In this document: in pieces, positions 7,979 through 16,988 of the stretch
Layout: each line of letters starts with the position of its first letter
Position numbering within the stretch: the first letter of the stretch is position 1
Virus record (IMG/VR): IMGVR_UViG_3300029309_003683
Span: 1-22,205 of that record
DNA length: 22,205 nt
Origin: a virus
Reading direction: 5' to 3' (one strand)
Position numbers and translations under genes: made by a program
Notes under the pieces: generated by a model
Seen by the model: only the letters and a program-made list of their open reading frames with translations
Told to the model about the DNA's origin: nothing
The model's database searches: none

Positions 7979-10900
7979 ATGGCTTTCGGCTCTTCTCGTC
8001 GTCGCAGCACTACCCCTGACTATGCTCGGGATATTGACGGCACGACCCTGCTTCGCAATCCGTCCTTCCTCGCAGATCTGCGTGATTATTATCGTAAGCG
8101 TGGCGTTTACATTGATGATGACCGCACGCTGGTAGAGCGCTTCCACCGCGACCAGACGTTCATGGGTATGAACACGCTGGGCGGTATCGGCGGTATCCTG
8201 AAGGCCAAGTCAGCCAGCAAAGAAGGCCGAGCGCAGCAGCGCCGCCTCCGTGACGCCTACCAAAAACTGCCTATGTTCTTCGAGCAGGGGGGGATCGGCG
8301 CGGCAGGGGCTGGCAACATTGGTGCGGCCATGTTGCTGGACCCACTAAACCTCGTCGGCTTCGGGGCAGGTGCTGGCGCGAGAGCGGGCACCAAGTTGAT
8401 TGCAGCAGGGGCGACAGGGGCTCAGGCCACGCGCGCAGGGGCTAAAGCTGGCGCGGTGCGTGGTGCGGTGGCCGAGGGCGTCGTAGGTGCAGGCTCAGAG
8501 GCCGTCATGTCCGGCATTCAGCAGGGCATCGACCTCGAGCTGGGTCTGCAAGACAACTTCTCCATGGGCCGTCTGGTATTCGATGCAGCAGCAGGTGGCG
8601 TCATGGGCGGCGCACTTGGTGCTGGTTTCGGTGCTGCTGGTGGCGCGATAGCGACCCGGCGTGCTCATCGAGGCGCTCGTTTAGCTGCGATGGAAAAGCT
8701 CGGATACAAACTGCCTGAGATCCAGCGCATGAGTGACGATCAGATGGCTAACATCCTGAGCGAAGCAGGGATGAAGCCCGAGGAGATCGACAAGGCTGGC
8801 GCAGCCATGGACGCCGCAACTGGCCCAACGCAGCCCGAGCAGCCCGAGCAGCCAACCGCTACTTTTGACGGTGCGTTCGGTGGCGGGTCTCGTGACCCCG
8901 CCCTAGATAGCGACCGCTCTCTCCCGGTGGCTGAGGGTGACGGCGCGCAATTCGGCGGCATGGACCCATACACCCAGCGCGGCTACCGCTCGCTGATTGT
9001 TAATCTTAACGATGAGGATCTTGCCAGTGCCAAAGCTAACGCTGATGCAGAACGCCGAGAGATCGAGGCAGATAAAGCCGCCGACCCGGACTATGCACCA
9101 GAGGACGCTGAAGCCGACAACGCAGCCCTCAATCGCGCCATTGACGAAGAAATTGCTCGCCGTGCCGCCGAACAACCAAAGGCAGAGGAAGCACCTGCCG
9201 ATGGGGCACCGGCACAAGAGGGAGCAGAAGCTACTGATACCGCAGACGAAGCTCCTGTAGCCCCCAAAATCCGCATCCACCCGTCCACGCGCAAGCTGGC
9301 TGAGGACAACGGCGTAGACGTGGAGACTGTCTTTGCCGGACAGAAGCGGGTCAACAAGAAGCAGGTCCAAGACTACATCGCCGCTCGTGACACCGAGCAG
9401 GCGGCGAGTAACCCCATGATGGTTGAGGCTGAGGCCACCCTGTCTCGCACCGTGGCCGACATCGAGACTGCTGGTGGTGACGTAACCAACCAGAAGGAAG
9501 TCTTCGCCGAGCTCGAGCGTCTGATCGAGGATGAGGAGCTGCGTCGTATGGCGCAGACCCTCTACAAAGAAAGCCGCGAGTTCACTCAGAAGAGCGTCCG
9601 TCGAGAAGCCCCGGCTGCCACGGCTAAGGGCGCGTCTCTCGACCGCGTTCAGAAGATGCGGGTTGCCAACAAAAAGGCCGACCTCATCGAGAACGATCCG
9701 AACATGTCGGAAGCTGAAGCCGAGCGCATAGCCACCGCATCAGTGCTTGGCACCAAGGCCGAGGAAGTTCCGAGCAACTTCGGCGAGAGCCGACGCGGCT
9801 CCAGCGCTGCACGCGCTGAGCGCGAGCTGGCCGAGGGGCCAGTAACCACGGGCCAGACCATCCAGCCTCGCACTGATGTGCGCACGGGCGAGCGCTACTA
9901 CTCCACTCGTGTCTCGAAGATCCTGCGCCGTGGCTTCAGCGTAGGCGATGGCCGCACCGTCACCGACCGCAACCTTGTGCCCACTCGTGGTGACATGCCG
10001 CGCGAGGAGGCCGTCGCTCGCGCCAAGATGAACGCCGAGAACGGCACTGGCCCGACCTTGGTCAGCTTCACCGCCAAGGTGTCCACCCGCGCTCAGAACG
10101 GCAAGATGATCGAGCGAGGCGAGACTGGCTACGCAGATGGTGTGTCCGGCAAAATCTTCGCATCCAAGGGCGACTACGAAGCGGCGACCGGGCGCAGCAC
10201 TCTTGATGCTGGCCTGAGTGAGCGCATGCTGATCGAGGCAGACTACCAGAGTGGCAACATCTCCGCCGCTGAAGCTGCCCGCCTGATCGGCCAGCACGAG
10301 GCCAACGAGACCGCAGGTACGTTCAACTCACTGCACTCCATCCCCACCAGCAAGGGCAACCTCGTCGCTGCCATCCGCTACATTCCGGGCGACATCTCCG
10401 ACCCTGTCCGCATCCTGTCTCTAGCACAGGCCGCAGAGGGCAGAGGCGTCCGCCCACTGCTGGCCAAGAAGGGTGGCCCGCAGAGCAACCCAGCGAATTG
10501 GGAGCTGGCCTACGTCGCGCGTCCGACTGAGAAGGGCAAAGAGGCGAAGGCTGCTGCCTTCGACGCAGCGGAAGTTGAGGGCACCGTCGAACAGGCGGCG
10601 ATCACGCCACGAGCAGACGGCACCGAGGAGGGCGGCCCACCAGCCCTGAACGACATTGCTGAGATCACAGTCCCACTCAGCCCAGAGCAAACGGCTCGTT
10701 TAACGGAGATTGCGCGACGATCCCCAAGGACGCCTCGTGAGTTTGTTACGGTGATACAAATGGGCGTCATTCAATACGGCCACGTTTGGCAGTTACTGAA
10801 TGGTTTCCACAGTGCGAAATGGCCGAGAACGGAGGCCGAGCTAGACGTGCTGCTGGAAACGCTGAGTGAGGTAAGCCGACTGCAATCGGAGCTGTTCCCT

Positions 10901-13900
10901 CGTGGCGTCAAAATGCCAGAGGTCGAGCGGACAAAAGCGATTGAGGAGCTGAAAAATGCGCTCGGCAAGCTCGATGAAGCAGACCTGAAGCTAGTCGAGA
11001 CGCTGTTTGACGGCATGCAAACTGGCGGCGCTCCAGCCGTGGTGCGGAGTGACGGGCCGGTTTATCGGCCCATCACAGAGAAAGGCGAAATTTCCTTAGT
11101 TGGGATGCCGGACCTCAGCGTAGAAGACGCAAGGAACGTGGATTATTCGTTGCGTGCCAGAGGCCCGATCTTTGTCCACGAAGCAATGCACTGGCTGTAT
11201 CGCCACGGCATGACGGCCAAAGAGCGCCAACTGTTCTGGGAAAGCACCCGCAAGTTCTACAAAGACGGCACGCTCGACATGGCCGAGCTGAAGAAGAAAG
11301 TGCCGGGTCCGGGGACGGCAGGGAACAAGCTCGAAAGCCCGCAGGAATACTTCGCCAATCAGGGCATGATGTACTTCACGCAGCGTGAGGCCACCCCTGA
11401 GATGGTGGACTTCTGGCAGAAGATGGGTGAGCGCATCAAGCAGTTCATCAAGGGCATCATGGACCCGAACCGTGTGGACGACGAGCTCCGTCCGCTGTTC
11501 GCGCGCCTGCTGAGCGACCCTGAAGGCGAGCGCCATCGCCTCAGCCGTTTCTCCGAGCCGCGTCGTGATGAGGGTGTCCACATCTTCAAACGCTTCACCG
11601 AGCAGGGTGAAATCGACCAGAGAATGCGGGCGGCGATGATAGCGGGTGACGATGCCGGCATCCTGTCCTCTGCTCAGGATCTGCTTTCCTACCTCAACTC
11701 GATTGGCATGAGCCGCAAAGAGGCCGAGTTCATCGCTCGCCGACAGAAGGTCCAGCCCCGCACTACTGGCGTCTTCTACCCGGTCAAGAGCCAGTACCTG
11801 CAAATCCGCGTCATGCGCGAGAAGCTGTACGAGATCATTTCGGGCAACAGCGCCGAACACTTCGACGAAGGCGTCTACACCGATCTTGGCCCCGGCTTCC
11901 AGATTGAAGGTGGCATAGAGAAAGGCGACGAGCTCATGGACCTGTACCGCGAGGAAGGCGGGATCAAAGAGCTGCTAGTCAAGATCGACGACCTTTATTC
12001 CTCGCAGTACGAAATCGTCGAGCGTGGTCAACTCAACCGTCTTCAGAAGCGCGGCAAGACCTCACTGTCTGCCGAGGCCACCGCCGAAACCCGTCGTCAA
12101 CTCGCCCGTGCCGACGCACGGCTGGACCGCCAGCTTGCGCTGATCCAGCGCCTCGAGAGCAACGACACCAGCATGGGTGAAGCACTGCTCGACCAAGACG
12201 CCGTCATCGACGCGACTATGGACGGCGACGTAACTGTCTCCAGCATCCGCACCGTCCGTGAGATGATGGCCAAGGCCCGTGAGCTCCGCAACGAGCCGGA
12301 TGGTCGGGTCATTGCCCACCTCGTTGGTCGCCGCCTGCGGGCTGGTGAGCTCGACCTCCCAGCATCCACTGCGGATGACGAGCTGCTGCAAATTGTCCGT
12401 GACATGGAGACCACCGATCTGGCTGACACCGCGTTCGACCTTCTGCGGAGTGAGCCAGATCCTACAGAGTTTACCGATGACACGCTCGTTGCCGTCATGG
12501 CCGAGCTCAAAAACCGGATCGACATCTCGGAGGGCATCGCGCCCGAAAATCCGTTTGTGCCAGACCCAACGGACCTTGGTCTGGTCAACCACTTCGGCAC
12601 GCGCCCATCCGTCCGCCGCCTTCAGATGCGGATGGACATCCGAGGCGAGGGCGCAGAAGACCTGCGCACTATGTTCGGTCGCCTGCTGAACCTGCGTGGC
12701 AAGGGCTCCGCCGAAGCTGGCGACGCCAATCTGCCGATGGAAAGTGACGCCGCTGCAATCTCGGGGCAGCCCATCTCCACTGCCGATGCGCCCCTGCTGG
12801 AGACCAGCCTCCAGTTCAGAGAGTTGCGCAGTGCATTGCGCGGCGTCACCACCCGTCTACTACGCGGCGACGACAAGGCAATGGCAGAGCTGGCCGGTAT
12901 GGCAACTCGTGCTGCACTGTCACCCAGAGAGCGCGATCTAATCGCTCAACTCGGCGACGACATCGGCGAGACTGTAGCCAAGCGCCTGCGTGGTGAACGC
13001 ACTGGCCTCAACGAGCTGCCCAACCGCAGTGAGGTAAGTGACGCTTTACAACGCGCACAGGAAGCCACGGCCTACACGATCAACGGCATCGTCAAGGACA
13101 GCGGCATGCGCCAGCGCTACTGGCGCGCACACATCTACGGTGACATGGACACGCCGATGGCCAACAAGCCACACGCTGACGTGTTCGACCCGAAGAAGCC
13201 AGTACCGCCATCCATCGCAGCCGAGGTGGCCAGCGAAGTTATGGACGCTGGCGGCCTTCGCCTGCGCCGTGGCGTCAACGCCTTCACTCGTGGCACGGTC
13301 GGCGAGGGGCAGGTCTTCTACGCTCAGACCCCTGACGGCTCTCCAAACCACACTGGCGGCGTTGCCTCCGGCGGCCCTGCCGGTGCAGCCGTCTACGTCT
13401 CCGCCGCTCCCGGCGGCGTGCCTCAGCGCCGCAACATGGCCAAGGCTGCGAAGCCTGAGCTCACAGCCGAGTTGAACAGCCGCCTTGCTGCGCTCGAGGA
13501 GCAGCTCTCTGCCGTGCGTGCCGCCATTGCCGATGGTGGGCCACACGTTGCTATCCGCAAGGCGGAGCGGACCAAACTGCTGAAGTACATCTCGGCAGTG
13601 CGGGGCGCTCTGGCAGAGAACAACACGCCAGCCTCGAGCGTTACGCCGGTCGTCATTGCTGCACGCAGCCTCGCCGACCTCACCGAGAGTGCGCGCTACA
13701 ATGCAGCCCAAGGCTTGCCAGTGGCCATCAGCGACTACCTTGGCCGCACCAACTCCAGTGCAGCGCAGTCCTTCCGGGCTGACATGATCGGCAAGACCGA
13801 CCTGACGGGTGCCGAGCTGATGGACATCCTGTCTGGCTCAGTCGGCCCAGCTCGTATGGCGCAGATGTTCCGAGGTATGGGCTACGACGGTATTCAGTTC

Positions 13901-16753
13901 CGCCGTGGTGCCTCCGACGAGATCGCTCTGTATCGCACCGAGCAAGTCAGCGCGCTCACCAACCCAGCCCTGACCATGCCTGAGATGGCTATGCCAACCG
14001 ATACGCAGCCCCGTATCTACGACAGCATGGGCGATCAGATGGTCATGGCCATGAGCGGTGAGCGCCCCGACCCCGCTCGTATCGAGATCCGTGAAGAGAT
14101 GCGAGTGGAGCAGGGTATGGACCCCGAGCTCTCCGAGCTGATCGCCGACATGGAGCGTGGCGCAAACGGCGAGCTGCCCGAGCGCAAGGTCAGCGGCATG
14201 GTTCGTACATACAACCGCTTCATGCGCGGTATCGCCGACCGCATGAGCTACCTCGGCCACGAGCAGATCGCCAATCGCTTCCGTTCGTTCGAGCTTGACC
14301 AGCGCCAGCAACTGGCCAGCTACGTCACGCCACTGATGGACGTGATCAATAAGGCCCGTGGTGACAACTCGCACATCCTGAAGCGGACGTGGGACTACCT
14401 GAACGAGCCACGCCGAGGCAAGGGCCGTCATCGTCTGGCACACAAGCAGAGCGCGAGCGAGAACCGTATTCTCAAGGCTCTGCGTATGGGCGAGGCCAGC
14501 GACGCCTACCGCCTGCTCAACGACGACGAGCGCACCGCTTACACCGAAGTACGCAAAGCCTACCGTGATGTTCACGACCGGATGCGCGCTGAGGGTATCC
14601 CCATCGGCGACTTGGGCAGCAATTATTTCGGGCAGGTCTGGGATCAGGACCACATCCGTCGCAACATCCCGGCGTTCCGCAAGCTGCTCATCGGCCTCTA
14701 CAACGCCGAGCGTGGCCTCGAGGTGTCCGCCTCCGAGGCTGCTGTCACTGCGCACCGCATGGACAGTGAGGCGTTTGCCGAGGGCGTGATCCGGTCCATC
14801 GTTGGCAATGACACCAATGGCATCCTGCCGACCACCGACTTTGACGGTAACGGCAACCCGATCAACGCTATCGAGCACAGCCGAGTGCTGCACTTCCAGA
14901 AGTACCCAGCCCTGCACGAGCAGGCCATGGAGTTCATGGACGGCTCGCTGATGGGCAACATCGTCCGGTACATGGATCAGGCCACTCGTAAGATTAACCA
15001 CACCAAGAACTTCGGTCTCGGCGGCCACATCGCCTACGACTATGTGAAGGTGGCCCAAGAGGGTAGGGACGGTGTGGCCAAGCTGCTCAGCTCGGACAAG
15101 GTGTTCACTCGCCAGATGACGATGGTGGATGGCAACAACGTGGACCGCACCGAGGTGCGCTACAAGGTGCCTGCTCCGTTCGCCCGCCGTCCAGAGCTGG
15201 CTCGCCAGCTCGCCGAGCAGGTCACGATCATGGTCAACTCGGGTGACGTGAAGGGTGCCCAGACAACGCTGATGCAGTTCGCGCCGAAGTCTGGCGATAA
15301 CGTCATCGACCGTGGCTTCGAGCGTCGAGCGGAGGCTATCATCGACGGCCTGCGAGACCACCGAGGAGAGCAGTCGGGCTTTGCCACAGCCGATCTCGAT
15401 GCACTCGAGGCCAACATGCTCTACGCCGTGCGGCGTGGGCAGGGCGGCAACGATCTGGCCAACAACACTGGTCGCCTGATGCGTCGCTTCAACAACGTCA
15501 CCCTGCTGGCGTTCACCACGCTCACCTCGTTCTCGGACATCGCCATGCCGCTGTTGCGCACTGGCGACTTCAAGGCGTTCGCCCGTGGCTGGAAGAGCTT
15601 CCTCAAGGCTACCGTCACAGCGGACGACGAGACCAAGCGTGCGCTTCGCCGCATCGGTGTGGGCATGGACGGTGTCGTCGCATCTCGCCTGACCGAGATG
15701 ACAGGCGACGGGGCTGACGTGGTGCAGGACGTATTCTTCCGTGGCACGGGCCTGACTGGCTGGACGAACATGAACAGCCAAATCTCCGGGCTCATCGGCC
15801 TTGAGAGCTTCCGCGCTGAGCAGGCTCGAGCAGTGAACCTCCACAACCCCGACGTTTCGATGGCTGAGCAAAGCCCAGCGTTCAAAAAAGCCTTCCGTTA
15901 TCTCGCCCACTTCGGGCTGGACTTCCGCAAGGACACCTTCGACCTGAAGGACGCCTCGGTCGGCAACGCCGTGAACCAGTTCGTCAAAGAGACGATCTTC
16001 GCGCCGACACCAAACGAGCTGCCCTCGTGGGCCAACAACGGCCCGTGGTTTAAGACCGTGGCCCAGCTCAAGTCGTTCCCGATGATGTACGAGCGGCTGG
16101 TCACGAACATGGCTTCGACCACCTACAGCGGCATGCGCGAGGCCATGGCCAAGGGCGACATCGTCACGGCGGCCAGCTACCTCGGCCCAGCGGGTGTCTT
16201 CATTCTGGCTCCTCTGTTCGGCATCGGTGCCAACTCGGCCAAGGACGTGGTCATGGGCCGTGGCGGCGAGGACAACGACGAGTTCGGCAAGGTCGCCGCA
16301 AAGCGGCTGAGCGAGGACTTCATCTTCAAGGGGCTGCTCGCAGACCAAGAGGCGTTCGACGCCTTCATGGGCCACTACATCGCCGGGATGTTCACGGCTG
16401 GCGGCCTCGGTCTGCTCGGCCAGATGATCTACGACAGCTCGGCGCAGATGGACAACGACGCCTACGGTCGTGAGCGCATGGCCAGCCTGATGATGGGCCC
16501 ATCGTTCTCGGTCGTGTTCGGTGACGTTCCGAAGGTGGCGAGTGGACTGCTGGCCATCCCAGATCCAGAGGGCAAGTCTCGCCGCCGGACGGCGGTGCGT
16601 ACCGTGACCTCACGCATTCCTATTGCTGGCCAGATCAGGCCATTCCGCGAGACCGTAGTCGATACGGTGGCGGGCGAAGTGGAAGAGAAGAGCAGCGACA
16701 GCTACGGCGTCAGCTCTTACGGCTCAAGGGTGAGTGGGTATGGACGCAGCTAA
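7979..16753 (+). CDS. Giant polyvalent virion/ejection protein with metallopeptidase and ADP-ribosyltransferase-like domains
   Basis: This 2924-residue protein is preceded by GGAGA at a good distance. Visible regions in order: residues 1-100, basic helical start; 103-227, glycine/alanine-rich hydrophobic stretch with glycine-zipper character, possibly membrane-inserting; 285-430, acidic Pro/Ala/Glu linker; 430-470, like the peripheral subunit-binding domain of E2 enzymes; 1040-1180, zincin peptidase with H1067-E1068-x-x-H1071 and a third-ligand candidate E1123 in QEYFA; about 1740-1993, ADP-ribosyltransferase-like, with R1771-G1772-T1773, a VYVS strand and GYDGI at 1968-1972; about 2060-2300, helical phage region with YFGQVWD; about 2480-2870, C-terminal helical part with QLKSFPMMYERLV, resembling a large polyvalent protein associated domain (LPD38 type); hydrophobic segments near 2736-2755 and 2800-2818. 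Phage polyvalent proteins are known to travel in virions carrying several effector domains. It is likely the T7 gp16-like ejection protein, entering the host with DNA. Domain calls are by eye. Confidence 0.75.
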   Translation: MAFGSSRRRSTTPDYARDIDGTTLLRNPSFLADLRDYYRKRGVYIDDDRTLVERFHRDQTFMGMNTLGGIGGILKAKSASKEGRAQQRRLRDAYQKLPMFFEQGGIGAAGAGNIGAAMLLDPLNLVGFGAGAGARAGTKLIAAGATGAQATRAGAKAGAVRGAVAEGVVGAGSEAVMSGIQQGIDLELGLQDNFSMGRLVFDAAAGGVMGGALGAGFGAAGGAIATRRAHRGARLAAMEKLGYKLPEIQRMSDDQMANILSEAGMKPEEIDKAGAAMDAATGPTQPEQPEQPTATFDGAFGGGSRDPALDSDRSLPVAEGDGAQFGGMDPYTQRGYRSLIVNLNDEDLASAKANADAERREIEADKAADPDYAPEDAEADNAALNRAIDEEIARRAAEQPKAEEAPADGAPAQEGAEATDTADEAPVAPKIRIHPSTRKLAEDNGVDVETVFAGQKRVNKKQVQDYIAARDTEQAASNPMMVEAEATLSRTVADIETAGGDVTNQKEVFAELERLIEDEELRRMAQTLYKESREFTQKSVRREAPAATAKGASLDRVQKMRVANKKADLIENDPNMSEAEAERIATASVLGTKAEEVPSNFGESRRGSSAARAERELAEGPVTTGQTIQPRTDVRTGERYYSTRVSKILRRGFSVGDGRTVTDRNLVPTRGDMPREEAVARAKMNAENGTGPTLVSFTAKVSTRAQNGKMIERGETGYADGVSGKIFASKGDYEAATGRSTLDAGLSERMLIEADYQSGNISAAEAARLIGQHEANETAGTFNSLHSIPTSKGNLVAAIRYIPGDISDPVRILSLAQAAEGRGVRPLLAKKGGPQSNPANWELAYVARPTEKGKEAKAAAFDAAEVEGTVEQAAITPRADGTEEGGPPALNDIAEITVPLSPEQTARLTEIARRSPRTPREFVTVIQMGVIQYGHVWQLLNGFHSAKWPRTEAELDVLLETLSEVSRLQSELFPRGVKMPEVERTKAIEELKNALGKLDEADLKLVETLFDGMQTGGAPAVVRSDGPVYRPITEKGEISLVGMPDLSVEDARNVDYSLRARGPIFVHEAMHWLYRHGMTAKERQLFWESTRKFYKDGTLDMAELKKKVPGPGTAGNKLESPQEYFANQGMMYFTQREATPEMVDFWQKMGERIKQFIKGIMDPNRVDDELRPLFARLLSDPEGERHRLSRFSEPRRDEGVHIFKRFTEQGEIDQRMRAAMIAGDDAGILSSAQDLLSYLNSIGMSRKEAEFIARRQKVQPRTTGVFYPVKSQYLQIRVMREKLYEIISGNSAEHFDEGVYTDLGPGFQIEGGIEKGDELMDLYREEGGIKELLVKIDDLYSSQYEIVERGQLNRLQKRGKTSLSAEATAETRRQLARADARLDRQLALIQRLESNDTSMGEALLDQDAVIDATMDGDVTVSSIRTVREMMAKARELRNEPDGRVIAHLVGRRLRAGELDLPASTADDELLQIVRDMETTDLADTAFDLLRSEPDPTEFTDDTLVAVMAELKNRIDISEGIAPENPFVPDPTDLGLVNHFGTRPSVRRLQMRMDIRGEGAEDLRTMFGRLLNLRGKGSAEAGDANLPMESDAAAISGQPISTADAPLLETSLQFRELRSALRGVTTRLLRGDDKAMAELAGMATRAALSPRERDLIAQLGDDIGETVAKRLRGERTGLNELPNRSEVSDALQRAQEATAYTINGIVKDSGMRQRYWRAHIYGDMDTPMANKPHADVFDPKKPVPPSIAAEVASEVMDAGGLRLRRGVNAFTRGTVGEGQVFYAQTPDGSPNHTGGVASGGPAGAAVYVSAAPGGVPQRRNMAKAAKPELTAELNSRLAALEEQLSAVRAAIADGGPHVAIRKAERTKLLKYISAVRGALAENNTPASSVTPVVIAARSLADLTESARYNAAQGLPVAISDYLGRTNSSAAQSFRADMIGKTDLTGAELMDILSGSVGPARMAQMFRGMGYDGIQFRRGASDEIALYRTEQVSALTNPALTMPEMAMPTDTQPRIYDSMGDQMVMAMSGERPDPARIEIREEMRVEQGMDPELSELIADMERGANGELPERKVSGMVRTYNRFMRGIADRMSYLGHEQIANRFRSFELDQRQQLASYVTPLMDVINKARGDNSHILKRTWDYLNEPRRGKGRHRLAHKQSASENRILKALRMGEASDAYRLLNDDERTAYTEVRKAYRDVHDRMRAEGIPIGDLGSNYFGQVWDQDHIRRNIPAFRKLLIGLYNAERGLEVSASEAAVTAHRMDSEAFAEGVIRSIVGNDTNGILPTTDFDGNGNPINAIEHSRVLHFQKYPALHEQAMEFMDGSLMGNIVRYMDQATRKINHTKNFGLGGHIAYDYVKVAQEGRDGVAKLLSSDKVFTRQMTMVDGNNVDRTEVRYKVPAPFARRPELARQLAEQVTIMVNSGDVKGAQTTLMQFAPKSGDNVIDRGFERRAEAIIDGLRDHRGEQSGFATADLDALEANMLYAVRRGQGGNDLANNTGRLMRRFNNVTLLAFTTLTSFSDIAMPLLRTGDFKAFARGWKSFLKATVTADDETKRALRRIGVGMDGVVASRLTEMTGDGADVVQDVFFRGTGLTGWTNMNSQISGLIGLESFRAEQARAVNLHNPDVSMAEQSPAFKKAFRYLAHFGLDFRKDTFDLKDASVGNAVNQFVKETIFAPTPNELPSWANNGPWFKTVAQLKSFPMMYERLVTNMASTTYSGMREAMAKGDIVTAASYLGPAGVFILAPLFGIGANSAKDVVMGRGGEDNDEFGKVAAKRLSEDFIFKGLLADQEAFDAFMGHYIAGMFTAGGLGLLGQMIYDSSAQMDNDAYGRERMASLMMGPSFSVVFGDVPKVASGLLAIPDPEGKSRRRTAVRTVTSRIPIAGQIRPFRETVVDTVAGEVEEKSSDSYGVSSYGSRVSGYGRS

Positions 16754-16988
16754 ACTCATCAACGCAATCACACAGGCAGGGGCGCTGGTCTTAGTCGGAC
16801 TGGCGGCCCTGTTTGGCATGACCATGTACGCGCGAGGTAAAGCGATTGGTAAAGCTAATGCAAATCTTAGGATTGAACGTGAACAACGAAGAGCCGCCGA
16901 GGCCGCTCGCCATATTCGCACTTCTGTTCGCGGGCTCAGCGCTCGTGATGTTGATGAGCGGCTGCGCAACGAGGGCTGGCTGCGATAG
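16740..16988 (+). CDS. i-spanin (Rz-like inner-membrane spanin subunit)
   Basis: This 82-residue protein has one N-terminal membrane segment (about residues 12-30, AGALVLVGLAALFGMTMYA) and then a charged helix rich in Arg, Glu and Ala. It ends in VDERLRNEGWLR, a C-terminus typical of Rz-like i-spanins (RLRxxGWLR). With its o-spanin partner it would bridge the periplasm and fuse inner and outer membranes in the last step of lysis. AAGGG nine bases before the ATG at 16740 favours that start over the in-frame GTG at 16734, which sits too close. It overlaps the end of the giant gene by 14 bases, so its expression is tied to the late structural block. A nested o-spanin begins within it. Confidence 0.8.
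   Translation: MDAAKLINAITQAGALVLVGLAALFGMTMYARGKAIGKANANLRIEREQRRAAEAARHIRTSVRGLSARDVDERLRNEGWLR

Noticed and set aside
7939-8021. Short rightward frame starting MAPITGQPFTG before the giant gene
   Set aside because: It has a virion-protein-like start but no ribosome-binding site, stops after 26 codons and is out of frame with the giant. It might be a remnant of an older start, but nothing supports translation.
8826-8850. Nine-base direct repeat (cagcccgag) in the giant gene
   Set aside because: It encodes a short PEQPEQP linker; two copies are common in such linkers and carry no special meaning.
13838-16375. 845-codon open frame on the leftward strand
   Set aside because: It lies wholly antisense to the giant gene, is rich in His, Val and Leu as expected from the reverse of a C-ending codon bias, shows no recognisable domain, and its length follows from that bias.
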